Notes under the pieces: model-generated | Databases searched by the model: none | What the model was told of the DNA's origin: nothing | What the model saw: only the letters and a program-made list of their open reading frames with translations | Assembly (NCBI GenBank): GCA_019753285.1 | Contig: JAIELD010000011.1 | Span: 1-64,000, forward strand | Length of the DNA stretch: 64,000 nt | From: Beijerinckiaceae bacterium | Lineage (GTDB): Bacteria; Pseudomonadota; Alphaproteobacteria; Rhizobiales; Beijerinckiaceae | Direction of reading: 5' to 3' | Program-made: the position numbers and the translations under genes | Part shown: in pieces, positions 41,859-50,436 of the stretch | How the letters are laid out: each line of letters begins with the position of its first letter | Position numbering within the stretch: the first letter of the stretch is position 1

Positions 41859-42737
41859 GTGACGGCGATCGCGGCAGGACCGATCGCGCCGTCCATGCGG
41901 GCGAGGGGAGGCACGGCGTTGCCGCTCCTCGTCCCCGCGACGCTCATCGTGCTCGTTTTCCTGGCCGCGCCGCTGCTGATCTTGCTGCGCTACAGCTTCA
42001 ATCGGTTCGTGCCGGGCCAGTTCATGGTCGAGGCGTTCACGCTCGAGAACTACGCCAAGTTCTTCACCGATCCTTATTACTTCGCGGTGCTGCGCACGAC
42101 GCTTCTGATGTCGGTGGGCGTGACGCTCGCCTGCATCGTCCTCGCCTTTCCGCTGGCGCAGGTGATCGCGCGTGCGAGCCCGCGCTCGAAGCCCATGCTC
42201 ATCATCCTCGTCATCGTGCCCCTCTTCATCGGCAACGCGGTGAGGGCTGCGGGCTGGATGGTCGCCTTCGGGCAGAAGGGGCTGGTCAACACGGCCCTTG
42301 CCGGCCTCGGCATCCAGCCGGTGACGCTCATGTACACGCCTGCCGCCGTGTTCTTCGGCATCATCTCGGTCAACCTGCCCTATGTCGTGCTCACGCTGCA
42401 AAGCGTGCTCGAAGGGATCGACGCGCATCTTGGCGAGGCGTCGCAAAGCCTCGGCGCGGGGCGCTTCGAAACCTGGCGGCTGGTGACGCTGCCGCTCGCC
42501 ATGCCGGGCCTCATCGCCGCAGCGGTGTTGAGTTTCATCCTCACCATGAACGCCTATGCGACGCCCTTGCTGCTCGGCGGCCCGCAGTTCCAGATGATGG
42601 CGCCCGTGGTCGCGACGACCATTCTCAGCCAGAACAACTGGCCGTTCGGTGCGAGTATCGCCTTCATCCTGATGGTGGTGACGCTCTGCCTGACGGCTGC
42701 GATGAATCTCATCGTGGCGCGCAGATATGGCCGCTGA
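41859..42737 (+). CDS. ABC transporter permease, PotB-like
   Basis: The 292-residue membrane protein has the EAA loop LGEASQSLGAGRFETWRLVTLPLAMPG and about six helices, starting LPLLVPATLIVLVFLAAPLL. A GTG at 41859, 4 bp after the binding-protein stop, is the start; no ATG fits. It completes the importer (permease, ATPase, binding protein, permease) that begins at 38890. Confidence 0.9.
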   Translation: MTAIAAGPIAPSMRARGGTALPLLVPATLIVLVFLAAPLLILLRYSFNRFVPGQFMVEAFTLENYAKFFTDPYYFAVLRTTLLMSVGVTLACIVLAFPLAQVIARASPRSKPMLIILVIVPLFIGNAVRAAGWMVAFGQKGLVNTALAGLGIQPVTLMYTPAAVFFGIISVNLPYVVLTLQSVLEGIDAHLGEASQSLGAGRFETWRLVTLPLAMPGLIAAAVLSFILTMNAYATPLLLGGPQFQMMAPVVATTILSQNNWPFGASIAFILMVVTLCLTAAMNLIVARRYGR

Positions 42738-42759
42738 CAGCCTCGCTATGCACCGGCGA

Positions 42760-43395
42760 TCATAGATAAGCCGGCATGCCATGCGCGCGAACGAACGCGT
42801 CGATCTGATCGGCGAGAAAGCGATCGATATCGATCGGATGGGCTAATGCACCGCCAAGTTCGCGCTGGTGCAGCAAGAGCATGATGACGGGCATCAGAAG
42901 CATCAGTGCGGCATGGCGGGCGTTGCTGTCCGGCCGCATTTCGCCGGCGGCCTGATGCGCCTCCAGCCGAGCTGTCAACGCTTCGATCGACGGTTCCAGC
43001 AGCGCCTCGACGACCTTCGGACCAAGCACCGAGTTCCCCAGGCCTTCGGTCAGCGCAAGGGAATGAAGCTCGCCAAGCCCGAATTGGTCGAACCCCAAAC
43101 GCAAATGCTCGAGGAACGCCGTCATCGAAGGGGCAAGGCCTTCGAGCGATTGACGAGCCTGCGCGAGATAAGGCTCCGCATTCTGCCGCGCCTGATCGAG
43201 AACGGCGGCAATCACGTCTTCGCGCCGTCCGAAATAGTGCTGCAGCATCGAAAGCGAGACTTCGGCCGATTGAGCGAGTTCCCGATAGGAAGCGTGCATC
43301 GCATCACGCTGCGAAAGCCGTTTGGCGATCCGCGCCACGATCTCCTGGCGGCGGGCGTCATGATCGCGGCTCTTTGAGCCCGGCGGACGACCCAT
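42760..43395 (-). CDS. TetR-family transcriptional regulator
   Basis: The 211-residue protein has an N-terminal helix-turn-helix (SYRELAQSAEVSLSMLQHYFGRREDVI) and a helical ligand domain. The unusual basic start MGRPPGSKSRDHDARRQEIV could add DNA contacts. It diverges from the TspO-like gene across a 117-bp AT-rich gap containing ATTTAAAT (43459-43466), and is the natural candidate to control it. It lies convergent with the PotB-like permease. The ligand is not evident. Confidence 0.9.
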   Translation of the reverse strand: MGRPPGSKSRDHDARRQEIVARIAKRLSQRDAMHASYRELAQSAEVSLSMLQHYFGRREDVIAAVLDQARQNAEPYLAQARQSLEGLAPSMTAFLEHLRLGFDQFGLGELHSLALTEGLGNSVLGPKVVEALLEPSIEALTARLEAHQAAGEMRPDSNARHAALMLLMPVIMLLLHQRELGGALAHPIDIDRFLADQIDAFVRAHGMPAYL

Positions 43396-43512
43396 CTTCC
43401 CTTGTTTCCTTCTTGTCAGGCTGAACCGCCGGCGTCAGGCGGGACTTGCGCCATCATAATTTAAATGGTACATATGACCTATAAAATCATCAACGAGACA
43501 AGGAGCCTTTTC

Positions 43513-44058
43513 ATGACCGCGGACATCGAACGTTCGGAGCACCACCCCGTAGCAGATCGCGTCCCGCGATACCTGTGGTGGCATGGTGTGCTGTTCTGGT
43601 TTGCTGTCAATGCTCCAGGCTTCCTCATCGGTTGGCGTGAACGGCTCTTTACAGGCTTCAGGGTACCGCCCCTGCGCCCGCCCGGCGCGTTCTTCCCGGT
43701 GATCTGGTTCGTCATCACCATCTGCACGATCCAGGCGGGGATGCGCATTTTGAACAACCGGCAGCTTCCTCATCGTCGTCTGCATCTGTGGCTGCAGGGC
43801 CTGTTCTGGCTGGATTTCGCGATCTTTCCTTATTTTTTCTTCGCGAAGTCCAGCACGATCATCGGCGGAGTGCTGACGCAGGCCATTTTCCTGCTCGCTC
43901 TCGCCGAAGTCATGACGCTGTGGCGCGATGACAGGGCGGCGGCCAAACTGATGCTCCCGCTGCTGGCCTGGGGCGCGTTTGCCGGCCTCTATGTGTCGAC
44001 ATGGCAGATGCTCCACAATCCCGACCCGTATCTCGGGTTGCCTGCCGTGTTTCGCTGA
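43513..44058 (+). CDS. TspO/MBR-like membrane protein
   Basis: The 181-residue protein has five hydrophobic segments and the PPGAFFPVIWFVITICTIQ stretch resembling the PPGWVF..VWTILY signature of TspO/MBR proteins, which bind tetrapyrroles and cholesterol-like ligands and influence stress responses. It is longer than typical TspO (about 160) and less tryptophan-rich, so it may be a divergent member. AGGAG (43501-43505) lies 7 bp before the ATG at 43513, which decides this start over two in-frame ATGs upstream. A divergent TetR gene probably controls it. Confidence 0.72.
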   Translation: MTADIERSEHHPVADRVPRYLWWHGVLFWFAVNAPGFLIGWRERLFTGFRVPPLRPPGAFFPVIWFVITICTIQAGMRILNNRQLPHRRLHLWLQGLFWLDFAIFPYFFFAKSSTIIGGVLTQAIFLLALAEVMTLWRDDRAAAKLMLPLLAWGAFAGLYVSTWQMLHNPDPYLGLPAVFR

Positions 44059-44105
44059 ACGGTCGATCCTGCCTGCTTCCCCTCAAGGTCAGGCACCCTC
44101 TTCCA

Positions 44106-45371
44106 TCATGCTTTCAGCTCGTTCTTCATGAACGCGCCGCCCTTCATGATCATGGGCATGTGCCTGCCCTGGCCCGTTAGAAGCGAGATGTCCTTCAAGG
44201 GGTTGCCGTCGACCACGATGAGGTCGGCGAGCGCGCCGGGTGCGACCACGCCGATCTCGCCCTTCATCTGGCAGATTTCCGCCGCGATGCCGGTGGCGGA
44301 TTGGATGATCTCCTGCGCCGGCAGGACGCGGGCGCGGATGTTGAACTCCTCCGACTGGTGGCGATGCATCGCGCCGAGGAGGTCCGAGCCGTAGCCCATC
44401 CTGACGCCGGCCTTCTGGTAGATTTCGAGCGATTTGAGCCCGCCGTCGCGAACGGTCGAGATCTTGGCGACCGACTCCGGCGGAAGGCCAAGCTCCGCGC
44501 CTTCGATCGCCAGATATTCGAAGGTCACCAGCGTCGGCACGACGAACGCGCCCTTCTTCTTGATGAGCTTTGCCGTGGCGGGGGTGACGAGATTGCCGTG
44601 CTCGACCGAGAGGACACCGCATTCGACCGCGCGCCGGATCGCCTCGTCGGTATAGAGATGTGCGGCCACATAGGTGTGGAACATCGCCGCCTCCTCGACC
44701 ACGGCGAGGAGCTCCTCCTGCGAGAACTGCAGATAGGAGATCGGATCGGTCGGCGATGACACGCCGCCATTCGCCATGATCTTGATGAACTGCGCCCCGG
44801 CCTTGAGCTCCTCGCGCGCCGCCTTGCGCACCTCGGGCACACCGTCGACGAGGCGTCCCATATTGCCGAGATTGCGCCCGACGAGGCGCATGTCGCGGCT
44901 GTCGAAGCGGCCGCGCCAGTCGCTGTGGCCGCCGGTCGGAGAGAGGGCCTTGCCGCAGATCACCAGCCTCGGGCTCGGAAACAGCCCCTCATCGACCGCC
45001 ATCTGCATGCCGATCTCGGCACCGGCAAGATCGCGCACCGTGGTGAAGCCGCGCATCAGCATGCCTTTCAGAATCGGCATGGCGCGCGCCGCGACGAGCG
45101 CGTCCGGCAGCATCGCCATCTTTGCGAAGCTGACATCCGAGGCGAGCACATGGACATGGCAGTCGATCAGCCCGGGCATGAGCGTCGCGCCCTTGAGGTC
45201 GATCACCGTGGCACCGGCCGGCTTGACCTTTTTGGCGGAGACCTCGACGATCCGCTCACCTTCGATCATCACATTCATGCCCTCGACCGGCTTGTCGGTC
45301 GTGCCATCGACGATGGCGGCGTTCTGGATCAGGATGCGGGCGGGGGAAGCAGCGGAACTCGTCATGGACAT
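44106..45371 (-). CDS. Metal-dependent amidohydrolase (prolidase/imidazolonepropionase-like group)
   Basis: The roughly 421-residue product is an amidohydrolase-fold enzyme: PGLIDCHVHV (two metal-binding His), GFTTVRDLAGAE, FIKIMANGGVSSP (candidate carboxylated Lys), YVAAHLYTDEAI, SVEHGNLV and MGYGSDLLG (Asp). The group includes peptidases and hydrolases of cyclic amides, and no substrate can be assigned. The start is MSMTSSA (45371) or MTSSA (45365); an extension to 45428 is unlikely. It diverges from mtgA across about 100 bp. Confidence 0.88.
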   Translation of the reverse strand: MSMTSSAASPARILIQNAAIVDGTTDKPVEGMNVMIEGERIVEVSAKKVKPAGATVIDLKGATLMPGLIDCHVHVLASDVSFAKMAMLPDALVAARAMPILKGMLMRGFTTVRDLAGAEIGMQMAVDEGLFPSPRLVICGKALSPTGGHSDWRGRFDSRDMRLVGRNLGNMGRLVDGVPEVRKAAREELKAGAQFIKIMANGGVSSPTDPISYLQFSQEELLAVVEEAAMFHTYVAAHLYTDEAIRRAVECGVLSVEHGNLVTPATAKLIKKKGAFVVPTLVTFEYLAIEGAELGLPPESVAKISTVRDGGLKSLEIYQKAGVRMGYGSDLLGAMHRHQSEEFNIRARVLPAQEIIQSATGIAAEICQMKGEIGVVAPGALADLIVVDGNPLKDISLLTGQGRHMPMIMKGGAFMKNELKA

Positions 45372-45473
45372 CACCGTTCTGGCACAAGAGAAAAGCCAAT
45401 TAGAGCAGGGATTTTTATCATCGCCCATGCTTTTGTCGCCGAGCGGTGAAACTCATGTGCATGACGATCCTTC

Positions 45474-46208
45474 ATGACGATCCGCCCGCCGCCGCGCGGG
45501 GCGGCTGAGGACGGAGCCAATGGCGAGGGTCGTGTCGAGCGTATCACGATGGTGAGCCTGCTTGCCGGGCTCCTTCGCTGGGGCTGGAGGCTGGTGCTCG
45601 CCGGCCTCGTCCTTTTCGTGGTGCTTGTCGTGCTCGGCCGGTTTCTGCCGCTGCCCTCGACGCTGATGCTCGGCCGCTGGGCGACCGGCAAGGAGGTGAC
45701 GCGCATCTGGCAACCGCTGGAGGCGATGTCGCCCGCCCTCGTCTCCGGCGTCGTCGCCTCGGAGGATCAGCGCTTCTGCCAGCATCGCGGCGTCGATTTC
45801 GTGGCGCTGGAGGAGGTGCTCTCCGACGAGGACGGCCCGTCCCGCGGTGCATCCACCGTCACGATGCAGGTCGCCAAGAACATGTTCCTCTGGCCCGGGC
45901 GCTCCTATCTGCGCAAGGGCCTCGAAATTCCCGTCGCGCTCGTCATCGATTTCATCTGGGGCAAGAAGCGAGTGATGGAGGTCTACCTAAACGTCGCCGA
46001 ATGGGGCGAAGGGCTGTTCGGCGCAGAGGCCGCCGCCCAGCATTACTATCGAAAATCCGCGCGCGCGCTTAGCGAGGCGGAGGCGGCGCGGATGGTCGCG
46101 GCCCTGCCCAATCCGTTCACGCGGGCGGCGGACCGCTCCAGCACCGGCTCGCGCCGCGTGCTGCGGCGGATGGACGATGTCGCCGGGCTGACGGATTGCG
46201 TGCGCTGA
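45474..46208 (+). CDS. mtgA: Monofunctional biosynthetic peptidoglycan transglycosylase
   Basis: MtgA polymerises lipid II glycan strands without transpeptidase activity. The 244-residue protein has one N-terminal transmembrane helix (LLRWGWRLVLAGLVLFVVLV), then the GT51 domain: ASEDQRFCQHRGVDF with the catalytic Glu, GASTVTMQVAKNMFLWPGRS and KKRVMEVYLNVAEWGEGLFG. Two starts are possible, 45474 and MVSLLAG at 45549; the first leaves a longer cytoplasmic tail. Confidence 0.94.
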   Translation: MTIRPPPRGAAEDGANGEGRVERITMVSLLAGLLRWGWRLVLAGLVLFVVLVVLGRFLPLPSTLMLGRWATGKEVTRIWQPLEAMSPALVSGVVASEDQRFCQHRGVDFVALEEVLSDEDGPSRGASTVTMQVAKNMFLWPGRSYLRKGLEIPVALVIDFIWGKKRVMEVYLNVAEWGEGLFGAEAAAQHYYRKSARALSEAEAARMVAALPNPFTRAADRSSTGSRRVLRRMDDVAGLTDCVR

Positions 46209-46226
46209 CGCTCCGCCTCGTCGGCC

Positions 46227-48161
46227 TCACGCGCTCTGCATCAGGCGCTGCGCGGGCTTGTCGGCAGGCATCTGCGCATCGGCGAGGCATCGAGCCGCGT
46301 CGCCGAGCGTTTCGACAAAATGGTCCGCGTCGCCTGCATTCGACATGTCGGTGACCGCTGCGGCTTGTCCCGGAAAGAAGCCGGCGATGTAGAGAACATG
46401 CGGCACGTGCTTGCGCAGGCGCCGGATCACGGCCCGGGTCGATTGCGGCGTGGAGCTCGTCGATATGGTGCAGACGCAGACGGCGGCGATGTCGACATTG
46501 GTGATGCTCTTCACCGCATCATAGGCGACGCCCGCATAATCGAGCACGACGGTGCGCCGCGCGCGTTTCGTCAGCAATTGCGAGAGCAGGCGCGCGGCGC
46601 TGATGTCGAAAGGCCCACGCCCCGCGACGCAGAGCACCGCGCCATTGCCGTCGATCGCTGCGCTGGCGGGAGCCGTCTCCTTTCCGCCGGCAGGCGCATC
46701 GTCGTAATCCTCGAGGTCGAGCACGAGCTGCGCGATCGTCTCGTTGACCATCGCGACCTGCGCGCGGTCGAGCACGCCGCGCATGTGATCGGCGGCGGCG
46801 AGGCGAAGCCCTTCGAGCGCGACCTCGTCGAAATAGGCCGACAGAGGCCGCTCTTTCAGGATCGTCTCCGCATAACTGACGATGCTGTCGGCGTCGCCGG
46901 CCAGCATTCGCTGATAGAAGCTCTGCGCCGGGGTGAGCGCCGGGCGGTTTCCGAGCATCACATCGATGAATTCGAGCCGGTCGATGTGCCGACCGAGCAC
47001 CACGACGCAAAGCGTAAGCGGGGTCGACAGCAGCAGGCCCATCGGCCCCCAGAGCCAGGTCCAGAAGATCGCCGAGAGCACGACCGCCAGCGGAGACAGG
47101 CCGGTGCTGTGGCCGTAGACGAGCGGCTCCACGAACTGCCCGATGATGAGGTCGCTGGCAAGGAACAGCGCGCCGGTCCACAGCACCATCGACCAGCCGG
47201 GATCGACCGCGGCCGCAAGCAGGATGGGTGGGAAGGCCGACATGAACGCCCCGACATAGGGCACGAAGCGCAGCAGCATCGCCATCACGCCCCAGACGAA
47301 GGGGCTCGGCACGCCGAGGCTGTAGAGCCCGACGCCGACGATGACGCCGAAGATGAAGTTCAGTGCGAGCTGCGCCAGGAAATAGCGGCTGAGCCTGCTC
47401 GCGGCATCATCCATCGCAACCGTCGTCCGGTGGAGGTCGCCGGAGCCCATCAGCCGGATCAGCCTGTCGCGCAGATCGTCGCGCTGCAGGAGGCCGAAGA
47501 TCGCGACCACGATGATGATGAGGAGATTGGTGAGCGGTCCGATCACGGGCGTCACGATGCGCTGCGCAAGATCGATCGGCGAGAGGGTCGGCTCCTTCAC
47601 CTGCACGGCGAGCGGGGCTGGCTCGTTGGTTGCCTGCTCGGCCGGCTTGTGATCCGTCGTCGCCCTGGCGCGGTTGCCATATCGCTCGACGAAGGCGCTG
47701 AGGCGGCCGATCGTCATCTCCTGCGCCGTGTCGAGCTTCTTCTGGATCGTCATCTGATAGCGCGGCAGGTCTTCTGCGAGTTGCGCGACCTGCGTGCCGA
47801 GCGCGACGCCGAGCCCTGCAAACAGGCTGATCGCGAGAAGGACCGGGATGAGTGTCGCCGGCACTTTCGGAATGCGCCATCGGCGCAGCAGCCCAACCAT
47901 CGGCGCGAGCACGAAGGTGAGGAGCAGCGCCACCGCGATCGGGATCAGCACCTCGCGCGCGAAATAGAGCACGAAGACGATGAGGACGGTCGCCGCAAGC
48001 GGCATGGCCCCGGCCGAAGCGACTGATTGAATGCGGATAGGGTCCGGCGTCCCGGATCTTATCGGCGTGATGCTGCTGGCCAATGGCGTCGTCCGCTCTG
48101 CGCGATCCGGACAATCCGGGCTGATGCTGGAATGTTCGACGAACGCGAGGCAGGCGCGCAA
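46227..48161 (-). CDS. AI-2E family membrane protein with C-terminal cytoplasmic domain
   Basis: The product (up to 644 residues) has the eight-helix AI-2 exporter/permease-family core, including VLIPIAVALLLTFVLAPMVG, LRFVPYVGAFMSAFPPI, IGQFVEPLVYGHSTGLSPLAV and LLLSTPLTLCVVVLGRHI. The core normally ends about here, near residue 400. An additional 240 residues form a soluble domain: a helical part, YQRMLAGDADSIVSYAETIL, then a Rossmann-like part, GAVLCVAGRGPFDISAARLL. The frame opens with TTG at 48161 and the true start may be further in. What it transports is unknown. Confidence 0.88.
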   Translation of the reverse strand: MRACLAFVEHSSISPDCPDRAERTTPLASSITPIRSGTPDPIRIQSVASAGAMPLAATVLIVFVLYFAREVLIPIAVALLLTFVLAPMVGLLRRWRIPKVPATLIPVLLAISLFAGLGVALGTQVAQLAEDLPRYQMTIQKKLDTAQEMTIGRLSAFVERYGNRARATTDHKPAEQATNEPAPLAVQVKEPTLSPIDLAQRIVTPVIGPLTNLLIIIVVAIFGLLQRDDLRDRLIRLMGSGDLHRTTVAMDDAASRLSRYFLAQLALNFIFGVIVGVGLYSLGVPSPFVWGVMAMLLRFVPYVGAFMSAFPPILLAAAVDPGWSMVLWTGALFLASDLIIGQFVEPLVYGHSTGLSPLAVVLSAIFWTWLWGPMGLLLSTPLTLCVVVLGRHIDRLEFIDVMLGNRPALTPAQSFYQRMLAGDADSIVSYAETILKERPLSAYFDEVALEGLRLAAADHMRGVLDRAQVAMVNETIAQLVLDLEDYDDAPAGGKETAPASAAIDGNGAVLCVAGRGPFDISAARLLSQLLTKRARRTVVLDYAGVAYDAVKSITNVDIAAVCVCTISTSSTPQSTRAVIRRLRKHVPHVLYIAGFFPGQAAAVTDMSNAGDADHFVETLGDAARCLADAQMPADKPAQRLMQSA

Positions 48162-48226
48162 TGTTCCGTCGTCACGGTCTCAGCGCTCCATTCTGCTCCT
48201 GTTTCGGCGTCGTGTCGGGCTTGAGG

Positions 48227-49525
48227 TCAGTCGACCGTGTTCCCGTGCAGCCGATCGCGCAGGCGGAACCAGTGCGTCATCAGCGGCAGGAACCAGGGCC
48301 GCCCGTCATAGAAGGGCAGGGCCGTGAAGGGAATGTCGTCGAAGGCCGTCGCGCCGCCCTTGTCACCCAGCACCTTGAGGGCGAGCTTGTGGCCGAGATA
48401 GGGCATCAGCGCCACGCCCGAGCCGTTGCAGCCGAGCGCGTACCAGAGCCCGTCGCGCTGGCCGATGCCCGGCAGATCGCTGCGCGTCATGGCGATGTTG
48501 CCGGTCCAGACATGGCTCACCGCCGTGCCCTTGAGCGCAGGGAAGATTGCCTTGAGCTCTTTTTCGAGCCGCATCGCCGCCTCGTCGAGCGGGATGGGGT
48601 GGAGCGCCGCTCGCCCGCCGAGGATGATGCGCTTTCCGTCCGGCGATGGGCGATAATAGAGATGCTTCTCGCGCGTCTCGACGATCATGCGCCCGTTCGG
48701 AATGAGATCGGAGACACGGTTCTCGCCGATCTCTTCTGTCGCGATCAGGAAGCTCGGAAATGGCACGAGGCGTTTCGCCAGCCGTTTCACGGGCTTGCCG
48801 GAATAGCCGTTGGTGGTGACGAGGACCGTTTCGGCCACGATCGCGCCGCGGCTGGTTTCAACGTCGAAGCCTCGTCCGTTTCGGGCGACGCGGGTCACAG
48901 GCGTGTAGCCGGCTACCAAAACGCCTGCCTTGCGCGCGGTGGCGAGCAGCCCCTGCTGGAACAGGGCCGGATGCAGGCCCGCATGCGAATGGAAGATGAG
49001 CCCGCCCTGATAGCAATCGGCCGAAATTTCGCGCCGCATGTCCGACTTCTCGATCACGTCGACCGGCAGGCCGACATCGCGTCGGAGTTTGTCGGCCTCC
49101 CGGCCCATCGTGTCATAATCGGCGGTGGTCCATGCGCCGCGAAGACGGCCGACCGGCTTCAGCTTGGCATCGATCTCTTCATCGGCGACGAGCGCCTTGG
49201 CGAAGTCGAGCGAGGCCATGCCTTCGAGGATCAAGGCCTTGGCCTTCGCCGCGCCGTATTTGGCGACGAGCGCGGAATATGAGAGCCGATGGCCATGCCC
49301 GATCATGCCGCCCGAGCGGCTCGATGCGCCGAAGCCCGGCGGTCCTGCCTCGCAAACGACGACAGAGCGCCCGGCGCGCGCCAAGGTGAGCGCCGCAGAC
49401 AGCCCCGCATAGCCGCCGCCGATGATGACGACATCCGCTTTCGCCGGTAGGGCGACCGCCTGTTCGGCTTCACGCGGGGCGGCGTCCCACCAATAAGGCG
49501 TCGTCGCCAGTGCGGTGATGTCCAT
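48227..49525 (-). CDS. FAD-dependent amine oxidoreductase (DAO superfamily, PuuB-like)
   Basis: The 432-residue flavoprotein begins MDITALATTPYWWDAAPREA, with the FAD-binding VVIIGGGYAGLSAALTLARAG and CEAGPPGFGASSRSGGMIG, and ends with PGIGQRDGLWYALGCNGSGV. This layout fits gamma-glutamylputrescine oxidase and related D-amino acid or amine oxidases. The ATG at 49525 precedes the conserved start; a longer frame to 49573 is unlikely. It diverges from the SDR gene and may degrade the compound imported by the dipeptide-type transporter downstream of that gene. Substrate is open. Confidence 0.9.
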   Translation of the reverse strand: MDITALATTPYWWDAAPREAEQAVALPAKADVVIIGGGYAGLSAALTLARAGRSVVVCEAGPPGFGASSRSGGMIGHGHRLSYSALVAKYGAAKAKALILEGMASLDFAKALVADEEIDAKLKPVGRLRGAWTTADYDTMGREADKLRRDVGLPVDVIEKSDMRREISADCYQGGLIFHSHAGLHPALFQQGLLATARKAGVLVAGYTPVTRVARNGRGFDVETSRGAIVAETVLVTTNGYSGKPVKRLAKRLVPFPSFLIATEEIGENRVSDLIPNGRMIVETREKHLYYRPSPDGKRIILGGRAALHPIPLDEAAMRLEKELKAIFPALKGTAVSHVWTGNIAMTRSDLPGIGQRDGLWYALGCNGSGVALMPYLGHKLALKVLGDKGGATAFDDIPFTALPFYDGRPWFLPLMTHWFRLRDRLHGNTVD

Positions 49526-49629
49526 GAAATGTCTCGACCCCGGCTGAAAAGCGCGGCCATATTGGCCCCGCATGCATATTGGCCCGCCCCGCTGCCGGAG
49601 GGCCAGACTTTTTTAGCGGATATTCAGCG

Positions 49630-50343
49630 ATGCTCGACCTCTCGAACCGCGTCATCCTCATCTCGGGCGCGAGCCGTGGCATAGGCCGGGCGATCGCGGA
49701 GGCGCTTTACGCGCGCGGCTGCAGGCTCAGCCTCGGCGTGCGCGACGCCGCCAGACTCGACGATTTCAGCGGTGGCAAGGACGAAAGCCGTCTCCATGTC
49801 GGCCATTACGATGCCGAAAGCTGGGCTTCGCACAAGGATTGGGTTGCGGATGCGGTCGACCGCTTCGGCCAGATCGACGGGCTCGTCAACAATGCCGGCA
49901 TCAGCAGCGCCATGACGCTGCGCACGGCTGACGAGGCGGCGCTGGACACCGTCTGGGCGGTCAACTGCAAGGCACCGCTCAACATGATCCGCGAGACCCT
50001 GCCGTATCTGGAAAAAAGCGGCAGCGGGCGCATCGTCAACGTCGCTTCGCTCTCGGGCAAGCGCGTGAAGAACGACAACGTCGCCTATGCCATGTCGAAA
50101 TTCGCGGTTGTGGCGCTGACGCATGCGGTGCGGCGCATCGGCTGGGAGCATGGCGTCAGGGCGACGGCGCTCTGCCCGAGCTTCGTTGCGACCGACATGA
50201 CGGCGGGGTCGGCGAAGATCGCCGCCTCCGAGATGTCCTCGCCCGCAGATATCGCCGAACTCGTGGCGACGGTGATGGCCCTGCCGAACACCGCCTCCGT
50301 CGCAGAACTTCTGGTCAACTGCCGGCTGGAGGATATGGTCTAG
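49630..50343 (+). CDS. Short-chain dehydrogenase/reductase
   Basis: The 237-residue Rossmann enzyme has the SDR cofactor motif SGASRGIGRAIAEAL, NNAGIS, and the catalytic Ser-Tyr-Lys set (VASLSG and YAMSK). The acidic or basic residue after the second strand (GVRDAARLD) suggests an NADP preference, but weakly. The ATG at 49630 begins at the first beta strand. It precedes the dipeptide-type ABC genes by about 90 bp and could belong to the same unit. The substrate cannot be told. Confidence 0.92.
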   Translation: MLDLSNRVILISGASRGIGRAIAEALYARGCRLSLGVRDAARLDDFSGGKDESRLHVGHYDAESWASHKDWVADAVDRFGQIDGLVNNAGISSAMTLRTADEAALDTVWAVNCKAPLNMIRETLPYLEKSGSGRIVNVASLSGKRVKNDNVAYAMSKFAVVALTHAVRRIGWEHGVRATALCPSFVATDMTAGSAKIAASEMSSPADIAELVATVMALPNTASVAELLVNCRLEDMV

Positions 50344-50436
50344 CGGCTGGAAGGATTATTCCCCGCCCTCTTGCATGTCGGGCGCAAATGCCAGCACTAT
50401 CCACGCCTCAGTTTTGTTGAATGGGGAAAGCAATCG

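Noticed and set aside
43396-43512. TetR operator between tetR and the TspO-like gene
   Set aside because: The gap is AT-rich and contains ATTTAAAT and GGTACATATGACC, but neither extends to a convincing palindrome of operator size.
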